Notes under the pieces: model-generated
What the model saw: only the letters and a program-made list of their open reading frames with translations
Told to the model about the DNA's origin: nothing
Databases searched by the model: none
Translations under genes and position numbers: made by a program
Part shown: positions 38,595-50,613 of the stretch, piece by piece
How the letters are laid out: every line of letters begins with the position of its first letter
Position numbering within the stretch: position 1 is the stretch's first letter
NCBI GenBank assembly: GCA_037576195.1
Contig: CM075102.1
Coordinates: 42,218,745 to 42,282,744, forward strand
Direction of reading: 5' to 3'
From: Phytoseiulus persimilis
Lineage: Eukaryota; Arthropoda; Arachnida; Mesostigmata; Phytoseiidae
Length of the DNA stretch: 64,000 nt

Positions 38595-38620
38595 CCCCTC
38601 TCAATTTCCAATGAGAGGGG
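38595..38620 (-). repeat. Perfect hairpin in putative SH3BGR-like 3' UTR
   Basis: A perfect nine-base stem (CCCCTCTCA with TGAGAGGGG) encloses an eight-base loop. It falls between the stop codon of the SH3BGR-like gene and its polyadenylation signal, so it would be present in the mRNA tail. Confidence 0.75.
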
Positions 38621-38884
38621 GCTGAATGACGAGTGAGCTGCCTTCTGGACGAACGCAAATACTGGCATTGAATTTCGATCAAGTTTCTCTTTTCGAAACG
38701 ATTTGGCACGTCGAAGTCGAAGAAAGAGCTCAAATCTGCGTCGATTCAAACTTTGGAGTGGACGATGCCTAAAATTCGCCCCTGAAAACGGAACTTGTGA
38801 AGGTCCATTGAGGGCGGACACGACACAGCTCCCCGTGCTCCATTTCGTTTGGACTAAAATCTGGGACGAAAGAGATGAGGCGTC

Positions 38885-41800
38885 TCATACATCCCCTTCA
38901 GCTTCCTCTTCGCCAACTTCGTCAGCTCCCTCGAGAAGTTCCGGAGGAGGGGCGCCCTGTTTCACAATTTTTCTCCGAGTTTTGCGGGTGACTTCAAAAC
39001 TTCCGTCTGGCAGCTCTGTCACTATCTCCTCAGTATCCACGACCTCGCCTTCATCTCCGTCTTCATCTTCCTCTTTGGATCTGCCTTGGAGCAGGTTTTT
39101 GCGAATTTCAATCGTTCCATCCTCGTTCTGAACCATGACTTCCTCGGTGACACCAACGAGTTCCTCTCTTTCCGAAACGCTCTCGAGCACTTCGGTTCCA
39201 TCTTCGAGAAGCTTCTTGGTAACTCTCCGCGCATCAACGCCGACCTGAGAGTTGTCGGTTTCAGTGTTTGAATCTCCCTCACCTTTCTCCACGGATGCCG
39301 ATCGGCTCTTCTCATACAGGAACTCCTGTAAAAATCAGACGTTACTGTAATTTTTCCCACGCATTCAGAAGTCGAATCGATAACACGGTCTCGCGAGAGA
39401 AACTCACGAATTCAGCAGGGTCCAATTTGAGGAACCACGGTAGCCGATCGGATTCTGTAGCGGTGTCGAAATCCTCGAAGCTCTGTGAGAATCATCGCAA
39501 ATTAAACGGTGTCAAGGAACCGAGGGAGGAATGTAAGTCGGATATCATGATTTTTGGCTCTCGTGTGACTTGACTTTCGGATTGCTGTTCTTCATTCAAG
39601 AAAGTACAAATCCTCGGAGAAAATCAGCTCACCCCGCAGTATTGGCCGTCGTTGAAGAAATGCGGAGGCGGGAGCGGGTTGCCCTCTTCATTCTTGCAAT
39701 GTTTTTTGACAAGTTCTCGATCTTCCTCCCGACCCGGTTCCGTGATGTCGATTTCTTCAAACTTGACGCGAATAGAGGTGAGAATCATGGCAGCTCGTTG
39801 CTGTCTCTTCTTTACCTGCAATAAGAGAATACAAATTGATCTCGATGATCTCGCGCGGCGCGAATGAGATCGACGAGCAAACGAATTCTCGGAATGATCC
39901 GACAGCAGCTCCGCGTTGGCTTGCGAGCAAAGAGGGACATCACGCTCTTCAAGAGAGGGAGAGAGAGCGCTGAACTACAGGGTACGTGAATTCCAGATGA
40001 CTACAGTCCCGTGCGAATTATAAGGAAGCGCATTTACCTATTCCACAGCCATCCCATGTCGACCGACTTAGACTTGAAGGATCGCACTGGTCTCTTCGAG
40101 GAATTCCCTCGCCGACGGCAAAAGAAGCGAAAATGCTTCCGGTGAGACTGCGTCGCACTTGGCGCCTTCACAGTCGTTTGTGCGAATCGTGATTCTCTTT
40201 CGAGCCGCGATCCCAACGCTAAGCAAGGACCGAGAGTGAGAGTGGGGACATGTCTGGCACGGAAATCGTTTAAATTGGAAATGACGGTGCAGTAACACCC
40301 GCGAGAACCTGAGTCGGAGGACGGGATCGAGCAAGCGTGAAGAGTCCCATATAGGAGTCTCATACCAAGAGGAGCCATAGAGGTCAGTCCTCGACATCGT
40401 CACATCTGCGATCGCTTCATTTTGTTGAGCCTTTTGACCCCGTTCGTGATCAACCACCAGTTGGAGAGACCGACCGGAAGCCACCAACTATTTCGGTCTC
40501 GAGCAAAAGGATTCAGCGAAAAAACGGCTGCGGAATTGACTCATCTCCACTCATTTGGAGCCGGAATGATTCAGATATCCGAGCAATTGATTCACATACC
40601 ACACCTGCTTCGTCTTCACCGAGCGACGAGAGTGACTCCACGGATGTGGACCAGTTGCCGAGGTCAATATTCGAGAACCTTGACATTCGATGAAAAGCCT
40701 GACTGCTACGAGCAGAGTTGCGTCCCACTGTTTCATGCCATTCAACAACCCTATTATCAAAGATCCCGACACTCCAATCGTTTCACGGCTTGTATTCTAA
40801 GGCATTAAGCTAGGCTGTGATTTCGATGCGGTCCACAAGCAGCCCTCGCGGAAGATGATCGTCGGAGCTCACAACCTCTTGAAGAAGGTCTCTCTCTCTG
40901 CTCGCTGAGCTATTTGATGGAAAAAACACGATCTTCATCGAGGAATTCGATCTCATTCAGCTATGAACGTGTGGAAGGTGAGAGAGAGTCGCGAAAAGAA
41001 AAGCAAGCCTAAGTTCTTCTCACTGATGGCGCCTCGTCTCCTCACAATAAAGTCCAGTCCCTTGGAGCCGTCCGGCTTCAGTCGGCTCTTTATATGTGCT
41101 CATTATGACAAGCTTCCTTCTCTCATAATTGAATGCGGCAATACAAACTAAGAATATGACCACAGGTGAATAAGATCAAAAGGTGACCCGGTTGTCCGAG
41201 AAAAGAGCGCTCCTAATATTCAAGGAATGGAATGAGACCCACAACGAGTCTATGTATGGATGAAGTCTTTGTCTCTTCGTCTCGGCTATTCGAATCAACA
41301 ATCATTCACCGGCCCACACGTTTCTTCAGGAGAAAGTGAGAAGAGCCCGCTACAGACACTGGGCGCGGAACGTGAGGAAGCGTCCAGAACTCTGTCTTGA
41401 ATGCGTACCGCCAATCCACACACCGCCATGTGGGCGCGGGAGTGAGAGGAAATCAAGAATTAACAATTTAATGGATACGATGGATGATTTATTGCTGTCG
41501 ACTCAGCTCGTGACTAAGTGTCAAACATTCGGTCCTCTGACCGTTTCGCTGCTGCTTTCTCAACGAGCGGTCGTCCTTCGTCGAGCCTTCTCGTCGCTGG
41601 CTAACTCCCGCCGTCGGAAGTCACCATGGTTTTTCGAACGTTCGTTTCAACGAGAAGCTTGGGCGAAAAGCTCGAAATGGTTCAACAGCCAGGTCTTAGT
41701 TCGTAGAAGGAAATCCGAAACAAGCATCCCAGCGAGGGAGACGTAAACAGGAACAACGAAAATTCGCCCGCCATCAAGTCATTCTTGGGAGTCAATTCAG

Positions 41801-44265
41801 GAAGTGAAATGTCGCACAAGCTGCGTCCCAGAACGGTAGACGCCGCTTCTGGACAATGAACGATGCCAGTTGCACTCCCAGATCAAGCTTTACTAATTGG
41901 CGGTGGTGATTAAAATAATTGAGTATTCCCAGGCGGGTAGAGTGGCAAACCTCCAATGACTTCCTCGCTGGGACGAGCCAAGAAGCTTGAAGTCTCGTCC
42001 CGCGAATCTGGTTCGTTTGCTTCTGATCTTCAAGCACAAACGCGAAGGCGTATCCGGAACGTGCTCTACATGACAAAGACAGCACATCTGGAAGCGTGAA
42101 TCAAAACTACCAACGCAACGAATGCCGTTGATGCAGGAGTAATTCCTGTGAAGACACTCACGAAATGAGCAAGGCAGAAAAACCGGCGCGCAGTGGAAAC
42201 AGAAAAAAGCGTGGAAGGTCGGCGTTGTAAATTTCCCAACAAGTGTAAGGCTCCTTTCGTTTCTTCTCTGATCTCGTTCTCTTGAAGCTGGTGTCGACGC
42301 GCTCATCGACGCCCCCGGCTTTTCGTTCCCAAATGACAGTGGCTGAACGAGAAACGACGAGCACCGAAGTCGACAGTTACCAATTCGAACATCGAGGGTG
42401 TCTTATAGGCAATATCGGGCTTTGCGGACGGCCAGCAATCGATCGGAGAATAGGTTGACCGCCGATTTTCAAGATACGAATGATTGCGGATGATTCTAGA
42501 AGAGGTCCTTCACGCGGAAAAGTCATCACGATTAACTGGAAAATAGTTTTGGGTTCCCGAATCTCCGGGGAACTTGAACATTGCGAGCCTTGAGATAGGA
42601 AAAGCAATGGTTTGTCATCCTTGACAGCTCATGGATAGCAGTCATCAACCTGAATCGTTGACGCTAATCAAACGTCGGTGACAGCGGCGTCGCTGGAAGA
42701 AGTGTTTGTCAGCGCTAAGCGCGGAATTGCCTACGCCGTGGACACGCTAGTTGAGGCCAAACAAGGCTACGTTGTTGACGTAGACTAAAGACCGCAGCTA
42801 AAAACCACGCCGCTCCGACTCATGCAGCCAACAGAACGTGGACCCGACGGACGGAGCAACGATCCGATAAAAGGAGGCCCCAGCAGAAACGCGCAAGTAC
42901 CCAATGAATATCGGAGGAAGGGAAAAGAGTCATCTGAACAGCACAGCTCTCGGAATTCATAATTGTTCGAGCCATGGACGGAGCTCTCGCTAACCTCATG
43001 GGATCTAAATATTTGTCCAAACCAGCGATCGAATAGAGAGCGCTCGCCCATACGATGGAATCCGGTTGCTCCGACAATACCAAGAGGTACATGTGGAACA
43101 GCGAAGTGCTGTGAGGTGTTCTCAGGCCAAATTCCAAAAGGGCACAATCCCGATGCGGATATGAAAGTCGTCGGCTGTAACCGTGAATGAACTTCGCTGA
43201 CAGTTTTCTGCCGGGGAGAATGCAAGGAAGCCGAAATATCACGACCGGTCGAGTCGGGTAGCTCGTGGCAAATATGAGACGTATGGAGACCTAGATGCAT
43301 AATTGCAGAAGCTGCTCCGAGACACATCGAATAATGATTGAGCTTCGCTCGCTTTTACATTCCCACTAACGAGCCGATGGGCGAACGAACGGAGGATCGA
43401 TGCAATGAAGTCAGAAGAAAAACACAGAAAAAGTTTGCCGGGTCATCAAGGAGTATCGTATGATGCTCTACTCGCGTATGATGCTATTTGAGCCGTTAAT
43501 CGCCGCAGAATCACCTCGTCAAAAAGAACTTGGAGCTCTTCACTTCTCCGAATTCCTTAAACAGGTAGCCATGGAATGTCTCGCTCGTCAGGAATCGCCG
43601 CACGCAGCCAGAGGAGAAAGTACTCGCTGAGAATAGGTCAGTCCTTGTGGACGATAGGGATCCGTGCCGCTCGGAAGTAAATCCCAGTGTGCAGTATGCA
43701 TGCCAGCCGCTGTATTGCCTTATGCGGCAATCAAGTCCAACGGATATGGATGGATTTCCGGAACGCCCTACCACGCTGAGCTCTGACGGAGAAGAAAACT
43801 GCACTTGACAGTTATGGGTTGTTCGGGACATTGGCTTGATATTCACTCCGACGTAGCTACGGCGAACCGATGAATCTCGATGATCTGCCTCGGAATTGAG
43901 ACTGAACTTTTATTAAACTTCAGGCGGCCCCTTCCGACGCAGAACTGCGAAAACGGAGGGACAAGGACTCCGCCTACAGTTTTCGCAAGGATCCGATGCG
44001 ATCTCGCCACTGTAGCCGTGGAATCGGGAGGTATTGTCCGGATGAGTTCCTCAGAGGAGATAGTGTTCGGAAAAAGACAAAGGTCCCTTCCCAAAAGCCA
44101 GAGTCTCCCGCCGCTGAGCCCAACCCATTCATTCGTCTCGAGTTGCGTTTTGTTTAGGAAGCACGAGAAACGGGGAGAATAACACAGACTGACCTCTTTG
44201 CTTGCGCTGATTCCACTGACGAACATCTTGATAACAGTCGGCCTATCCTCAGTTTCCTGACCCAT
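38885..44265 (-). CDS. SH3-binding Glu-rich protein (Sh3beta/SH3BGR family)
   Basis: Thioredoxin-fold protein of the SH3BGR family with an acidic tail. The family lacks redox cysteines and its molecular role is poorly defined. Four minus-strand exons: 44194-44265, 39633-39815, 39408-39482, 38885-39325. All junctions are phase 0 and give 256 residues. Exon 1 ends VIKMFVSGISASKE and exon 2 begins VKKRQQRAAMIL, matching the family start across a 4.4-kb intron. FEEIDITEPG and PLPPPHFFNDGQYCG follow, then FLKLDPAEF. Residues about 111-256 form a long Glu/Asp-rich tail with two similar motifs (EDGTIEIRKNLL; PDGSFEVTRKTRRKIV). The start at 44265 adds about ten residues before the usual family start; the ATG of MFVSG is an alternative. 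The 3' untranslated region contains a hairpin. Confidence 0.9.
39816..44193. other. Intron 1 of SH3BGR-like gene
   Basis: A 4.4-kb intron inferred from the joining of exons 1 and 2. It contains unrecognised open frames on both strands. A short plus-strand frame ending at 42788 looks codon-like and has a possible splice acceptor, but has no identified partner. No mobile element ends were seen. Confidence 0.5.
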
Positions 44266-45014
44266 CGCGCTCTACTAACAGCTATTCGCACACGGAGTAG
44301 TACAAGATATGATAACTTTCGTCTCCTCAGAATGTCTTCAGCCAGCTACAGTGAATGCGACCAGCTGAACTCGAGACTTCTCTCTTCCCACTGCGAGAAG
44401 TCGGCCACCAAAACATTTGCCCTCACCACTCACTAGACAACTCTCACACTACGGCGCTTCGCCCTATTAGTGTAGCGCGATATTCGAAAAGCCGGGCCAT
44501 ACAATTCCGCAGATTCGAGTAGGAATTCCTTGCTTGCAACATGAACAGGACTTGGACAACAGAGGCACCGAAATCGTGTGCAGGTAGCCGATCTTGAGGC
44601 TGTCGAGGAACTTAGCATAGAGATCTTTGACAATCGTGCCCGAGAATTAGAGCGACTTTCAGGCATCAGGACGTAACGACCCAAGATTCATGCTGGTATC
44701 CAACCTTGGTAGTCGCGTTGCAGGAAAGTGGTTACCATGTTTTGTGAGAGTTATCAGACGCTGCGAGATTTCGGTTCTCTTCGAGAGCTTTTGAAAAACC
44801 ATACAAGTGTACCGGCTCACGAGAGGATTAATACGAGGCTCGCTGTCACCGCAGCGACACAGCTGAAACATTCTCTGGAAGTCGATTAGATTTGAACTAC
44901 AGGCGTTGAGCTTGAAGTGAGCTGCTGCAACGGTTCTCGTAGGCTTTCGCCCCAAATCAACATTGAGAGAGCAATGACCGCCCCCCATAACATTCCGTTT
45001 CCATTTAGCCACCG
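44266..45014. other. Region upstream of SH3BGR-like gene
   Basis: About 750 bases up to the transposon. It should hold the SH3BGR-like promoter. No convincing exon is present. Confidence 0.5.
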
Positions 45015-45023
45015 ATAATGACT
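45015..45023 (+). repeat. Target-site duplication, left copy
   Basis: ATAATGACT, repeated exactly at 45763-45771 on the other side of the inverted-repeat element. Confidence 0.75.
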
Positions 45024-45762
45024 AAAGCTCCCATATGACCGGACATGTCCTTTTCCGTCCGTTTGTCCGGTTTTCTTGAGCAACCGAGGAAATGTCCGGT
45101 TTTCAGGCTCACAAATCGAGTGGCCAACCATGACTTTGAATGAATTTCGCTATCGAAAAAAACGATGGGTTTCGGGCGATAGAGCGCGAAATGATTCCGG
45201 GATTGTAAGGGGATGAGTGAAGAGCGGTTTTCCAGCAGCCGGAATGTCGATCCTCGCTCTTTATCTGCGGAGCGATGGAGGTAATGCCCTCTGGCGGCCT
45301 CGTCGATATGAACCCCCCTGAGCCAGTGATTACACGCTGGCTACATTTCTGAGCCCCGCATTCCACCCTCATGAAAATTTTGAGGAAATCAAATTGTTCG
45401 TCTCGAAGATAAAAGTAAAACCTGCGGACAGCTCTCGCTGAAACCCTAAGTCGATGACCAGTTTCTTTTCTATGTAAAAGAACCTTTTTTCGGACAGGAC
45501 ACATAGCTTGTCACGATCGAACACAAAGGGGCCCTTATCGATATAGTTTATGCGGACCTACTTTTCGACGAATAAAAAGCCTGTGACAGTACCTGAGCTA
45601 GTCCGATAAACGGGGTCCTCATTCAACACTCTCAAATGTTCAATTTATCTGGAGGAAGTCCGAAATTTGCATGTCCGCCTGCTTGTCCGGTTTCAGGCAA
45701 AATGTCCGCCGTGCAAATGTCCGTTTTTCGCAAAAAAAATGTACGGTCATATGGGAGCTCTA
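45024..45762. mobile_element. Short non-autonomous DNA transposon (MULE-like MITE)
   Basis: A 739-bp element. Its ends are inverted repeats sharing AGCTCCCATATGACCG followed by one mismatch and ACAT. It is flanked on both sides by an exact 9-bp duplication ATAATGACT. Next to each end are several short GTCCG-type motifs (for example TTTGTCCGGTTTT at about 45061 and TTGTCCGGTTTC at about 45683), which are likely subterminal binding sites. The longest internal frame (45109-45504, minus) has no transposase features, so the element is presumably mobilised in trans. A 9-bp duplication fits Mutator-like elements, with Merlin or related groups as alternatives. It sits between the phosphatase-like gene and the SH3BGR-like gene. 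Confidence 0.75.
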
Positions 45763-45771
45763 ATAATGACT
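45763..45771 (+). repeat. Target-site duplication, right copy
   Basis: ATAATGACT, identical to 45015-45023. Confidence 0.75.
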
Positions 45772-45944
45772 CTCACAGGCTCTTCTGCGATGTCGCCCTC
45801 CGCCGAGGCTGAACTCCGAGTCAAAGGTCCGTCGAAAACGGCTTGGTGGGGCACTTCTGTCACGGAGTTCAGTTAGGCAGCAATCCATTCGGTTGCTACT
45901 CTTCTGTTCCACTTCGTTGTCGACAACTGGGTCCGACGTATACA

Positions 45945-47469
45945 TTAGCTGGAGAGGTCCGTCAGGAGAACCAGCTGACGCTCAATCTCCGGAAGCGGTT
46001 GAAACATTGATTCGATCGCCGCTTCGTGCTCACGAGTCGGTCCTTGGGTAGGTCTCGGCCGTCCAGCCGAGGACCTTGTATCGAAAACGGATGGAATGAT
46101 AGGGTCGTCATCATATCCCTGTTGCTGATACTGCCTGAGCATCGTGTCTGGAAGAATTTTCATTTCATCTGCGTTTCCAACCGAATCTGGGAATGCCGAT
46201 ACCGTGTGTTTCTTTGAGCTCTACTTCTTGTCGAGCTCATCATTACGATAGGTCTGAACCCCTCGCTGGGAATGCCGGCCCTAGAATGCTTTCGCTGCGA
46301 CCGTGAGAAGTTTCCAAGGAGTTGAGCTCAAGCTCCCTACTCTGTTCGACCCGCACCACGAAGAGTCTCTATGATGGCTTTCAGGAAAGGCCAGCGGACA
46401 GGAGTTATATCAACTTTGCCGCGGAAGTTTATTGGCCAGCTGCGACGGATGCGCCGCACAGGGCAACACTTCGAACGAACGATAATGTTGACATCGATTG
46501 CGTCCGCTTCCCATAAATGACACTTACTCTTGAATCGTATAACTCCAGAACGATATGGCGCCCGGGCTTCCCGAGCCGGACGCTTTCCCCGAAACACATG
46601 AGCATCAGCTGCAAGTGCCATTCAGACATTCCATAGACACTTATGGAGCTTTTTCTAGCATCTGAAATTCCGGCCGGACTACCCAGCGACAATACTTCTA
46701 TCATAACATTGCTCAGCATGGGTGCTAGCAAGTCTGCCGTCGCTCTGGTGACATTCATGAAAAGGTCGTCTGAAATGACGGGTCTTTCGGAACTCAGACA
46801 GCCGTCTCCCAAGGTGAGGTTCATGGATGTCAAAGCCGATGCGTTCAGGTTATCCACGCCTTCTCCCATGAGGTAAGCCCAGAAGGTCAGGACTTCCTCA
46901 GGAGCTCCAGGGACTTCGGCCTCAGCGAGATCTACTAGACAGTCCGGTATTCTCTCTCTCAATCCTTCGAGCAGAGGAATCATCCGGATGTAAAGCTCCT
47001 CGACACCACCCCCGAAAACAGGTGGGAACATGATGGGCACTGTCAAGTTCAGTCTCAAACCGGAGATCCATTCTTCGCTAGACTCATACACCCAAGGGTC
47101 GGATGTTGTCAGCCAAGTCACGCTGGTCGGCCCGTCCAAAAGGTTTTCGTATTTTGACTTCAAAACGGTACCGTCTGCTCGTAATTGCGGCCTCGATTCG
47201 GCCAGGAGCGCGCCGGCGTCCAAGTCCAATCCTGGGAGACGAACGAGAGCGTTCCGCGCACCAGGCCGCACGAGAACAATCAAACGGCGGACGCTCTCGA
47301 GAGACTCGACGCTGATTGGAGTTTTCTCTTCGCCGTCGCAGGAAGAGTTTGGCTGGAACACCAGGTACACTATTCCGGCAAGTATCGCGACCAGGACCAC
47401 AACAACAATGCACTTGAAGACGAGACTTTTTTGAATCATCTTCGCCTTCTTCGCGGTCTGGACGCTCAT
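45945..47469 (-). CDS. Membrane-anchored histidine acid phosphatase-like protein, probably inactive
   Basis: Relative of lysosomal/prostatic acid phosphatases (histidine phosphatase superfamily, branch 2). Exons on the minus strand: 46528-47469 and 45945-46220 (intron donor GTAAGT), 405 residues, normal for the family. Residues 16-38 form one strong hydrophobic helix without an obvious signal-peptide cleavage site, so a type II anchor with the domain in the lumen or outside is inferred. The active-site RHGxR motif reads RPGAR at 68-72, with Pro where the phosphate-accepting His should be. The later HD motif (SAHDTT in active enzymes) reads GMSEWH at 280-285. The family framework remains: LRADG...KSKYENLL, the MNVTRATADLL helix and the strand HIVLELYDS. 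Several N-glycosylation sites (NLT, NAS, NVT) are present. The start at 47469 is the Met before the helix; the frame stays open upstream. The acceptor of the last exon is weak and was chosen by phase. Confidence 0.72.
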
Positions 47470-50400
47470 GTCTTCTCTGTTCAATACACAGTGCAGCCTC
47501 CGGAATCCGGACGTGGGAGTATCTGTGAAATTTACAACTCGCTCGAGTTTACAACACAGAAGAGAGGCGACTTTACCAAGACAGGGCACCTCCAGACGGC
47601 CCCATGAGTCTCTTTCCCTGCTCTAGCGATGGCTGAATTACCTGTGAGCGCGATCACAACTTCAACCTGTTCCTCGATCATGAGAATGCAGGCTCTACCG
47701 AAGCTTCCTCTCCGGCTGTACAACTTGAGCCTTTCGGAGGCCTTGAACGCGTTTGCCCACATCACGGTCCGCCGCGACTTTCTCCGCCGCCGACGGCGAC
47801 CCCCAGGCTTTTGAGTCCCGATCGCGGAAAACTACTGTCGAAGCATTCGTGATTGCTGTTATGCTGTCGAAGTTGAAGTGTGGCGATACTTGATCAATCA
47901 CGCATGAGAGAGAGAGAAGTTCTGAATGGACGACGCAGGTGCCTGACGGACATCTCATGATGTTGCACAGGGCTCGCTTACATCACTGGTGCAGGACTCG
48001 ACGCCGGATTTCCGATTCTCTCATTCTTGCCTCATCCCTTCCGAATTCCCATTTGCTTCCCCTCCGCTCTGTCTTCTTTTTTTTCGAATAATTGTCGAGA
48101 TTTGTCCCCGATTCGAGCGCGGAGGAATCCTATGTGTCCCCCTCCCCACACAAGAGAATAACACTGCATCAAGTATTTTACCATCCTGTGTTTTTTCTCT
48201 ATCAGAAACGAAGAAGATCCTCCTCGCCTCTATAATTGTGACGGAATGAGAAAGACCCAATTCTCCGTTCGGTTCAGCCTTAACATCATTTATTCCTCCC
48301 GGGTCATGAGCTCAGAGGCTCACGATCAATCTGTTAAATAAAACATCATTAAATTCAGGCTCGCATTCACTTTCACTACCAACAGCTCCGCGCGTTGACG
48401 GTTCCAAGGATCGAGGAACGCTCGATGACTATGCTCGAATTGTCGCTCCATATCCGGTCTAAAAGTGGCAGTAATTTCAATGAGTACAATCAAAGTAGCA
48501 GTAATATTCATTCATTAATTCGTATGTACATGATGGCCTCCACACGCAGAACGGTTCTCATTTCTCTCCGAGCATTCACATCCTCGCAACTGTATATTTT
48601 CGTGTTCTCGTTTCTCCTCCGCATCGAGGGATACGGATTGATCCTCGACCGAACCCCGGCATGACGCTTCGCAAATGAGAAGAATCACGTGACAGGACTT
48701 GCTGTTTGAGAATTCTCGTATTGATGGACGTTCTCATCGATACCTCAATCTTGAAGGACGGTTAGGAGCTGCAGATAACATGGCCTCTTGTGAAAATCCT
48801 AATCATATGGGAGAAGCTCCCTGAATATTTTTTTTCACATCTCCCTTGACCAAAGACTAATTATCAGTCAGATGGTTTCACAAAACTTTTCCAAAGGGGG
48901 ACCTGCATCGTACACAGGGCGGGGGCAGAGGCGACCCGCCCATTTTCATTCGGGCCAAGCATGATGATCTCTGGCATCGAGAACTGCTGCGCCCGTTGAG
49001 TTCGTCCCTGAGGGAGAAACCTTCCCGACTGAGACCCTCTTTCGTTATTCTACATCGAGAGTTATAGATGAATCACGAACTGCAGGGGGAGTTCGCTTCT
49101 CTCCACTCTGTGTGTTATGTACATATACGGACGGTTCACTTCGAGCAGAAGATGAACTGTTGACTCGAAGGCGAAACGTATGAGGGAGTGAAAATTTCCG
49201 TCTAAATACACACATGTTGTGAACATATCAGCAGCGGGAGAAATGACGGGGGGTTTATCACAAGTTGTTATCGGCTTTTGAAGCCCTCATAAAGTCTCGA
49301 GAAGATCATACATTTCCGCCGAGGTTCTCGCTCGGCAGGACATCGAACGGTTGTTGTAGATCGATCCGAACTTTTCAACATGCATGAAAACGTGTCTATC
49401 CTCGAACTTGACCGGACGAGGACCGCATAGGCGTTATTGGGGAACCTCTGGTCCGATTTTTGCCGATAGGTGTCTCGGAGAACTTTGCGAGTCAATCAGC
49501 GAAAGTCATCGCCAATCACCTACCCACCCCCCGTTCAGACCAATCTACCCATAAGTCTCGGATGAAAACGCGCGTCCAATGGGGCGAAAGCCTGAAATCT
49601 CGACTAAGGGGTAGATGCTGTTATTCTTTTTCGTTGCATTCAAGCTATTTGTTCATCGGCTTCCTCCCCCGAGAGAGTCTCTCACGTATAGTTCAGTTTT
49701 GATCGCCCTTCCGAGTCAGAATCCCTGCGGGCGTTTGTTTGCTTAGCTTCAGACGAAATGCCAACACACGTATCAGATGAACGTTCCTGGCGTCTTTGAC
49801 GTCGACGTCGCACTACAAGCACGCAATGAAATTAGCGTACAGTGTGTATCGCCGCTACTTCAGTCGCTCCTCGATCACGCATTCACAAAGTTGGCAAAGA
49901 TCCCCGCACACACTCTTCCTTTCTCTCTCACTTCCATCAGCACCTTGCATCTCACACATTGAGCTCGAGATTTCCGGGAAAAAATGGGAATTCAAATGAT
50001 TTGGGAGGGAATCGATTACTATCGTGCCTAGGAATATACGGAATCGAAACGACATATTTTTGTCGGAACCAAAGATGAAGAGTGAACTTTCCCTCGAGCG
50101 AGTAGAACGTCCGAGGCATTCGTTTCAGTGATTGGCGACGACACCAATCCGAATGATCATGGAAACGATGAGCTCAGTCAGTCTCACATTCAAGCTCATC
50201 TTGCATTCGAATAACTTATCAATCAATCTATCGTACAATCGAAAAATCAACAAATTTCAGCTCCTGAAGATCGGTACAGATTACGCGGTTATACCACAAA
50301 AATTTCTCCTCGAAAATAGCCGGTTTCCCTCCTCGATCTAGTTTGTCCGGTCCCGGCTCGACGCCAGACGCGTGACAAGCATTGAATGGGACTGGGGCCA

Positions 50401-50613
50401 TCCGCAGGAGATCCTGAGAGCAACCAGACTGAAAATTCTTCAAATCTATGATACACGATTGAGGTCAGTCGTGGGCTACTTGAAATATCTCGAACATGCT
50501 GCAGGAGCTCGTCTTGAACCAGACCGCTGTAGGTTGATATCGTGCTGTTGACCAGAACGAAAGGGTTGGAGAATGAACGAGCGCCAACTGGCACGCACGA
50601 ACAGGCAGATGTT
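47470..50613. other. Intergenic region between phosphatase-like gene and TMEM198
   Basis: About 3.1 kb with promoter sequence of the phosphatase-like gene on the left and the TMEM198 3' untranslated region on the right. Only short unrecognised frames are seen. No repeat ends or RNA genes were found. Confidence 0.5.

Larger units (their letters stand above)
32354..38884. other. Gene-poor intergenic stretch
   Basis: About 6.5 kb containing the esterase promoter side on the left and the SH3BGR-like 3' untranslated region on the right. In between I see only short unrecognised frames, for example 34113-34628 (+) and 36646-36933 (-). It also contains a near-perfect hairpin (32917-32956), an 11-base G run (34413-34423) and one copy of the dispersed GC-rich repeat (36217-36257). 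Confidence 0.55.

Noticed and set aside
41728..41975. Short inverted repeat TCCCAGCGAGG / CCTCGCTGGGA
   Set aside because: Only 11 bases match, the flanks do not extend the pairing, and no target duplication is seen.
42785..43327. 180-codon minus-strand frame in the SH3BGR-like intron
   Set aside because: Another minus-strand frame (42820-43242) is open over the same bases and neither resembles a known family; no splice phase fits with the host gene.
45109..45504. 131-codon minus-strand frame inside the transposon
   Set aside because: No transposase motif (no DDE-like pattern or zinc finger), and its ends do not relate to the element structure; likely chance.
46164..46187. Alternative acceptor (CATTCCCAG) for the last phosphatase-like exon
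   Set aside because: It has a better sequence but leaves phase 1 while the GTAAGT donor leaves phase 0. The upstream GTAG acceptor restores frame and adds a family-like strand (KKHTVSAF).
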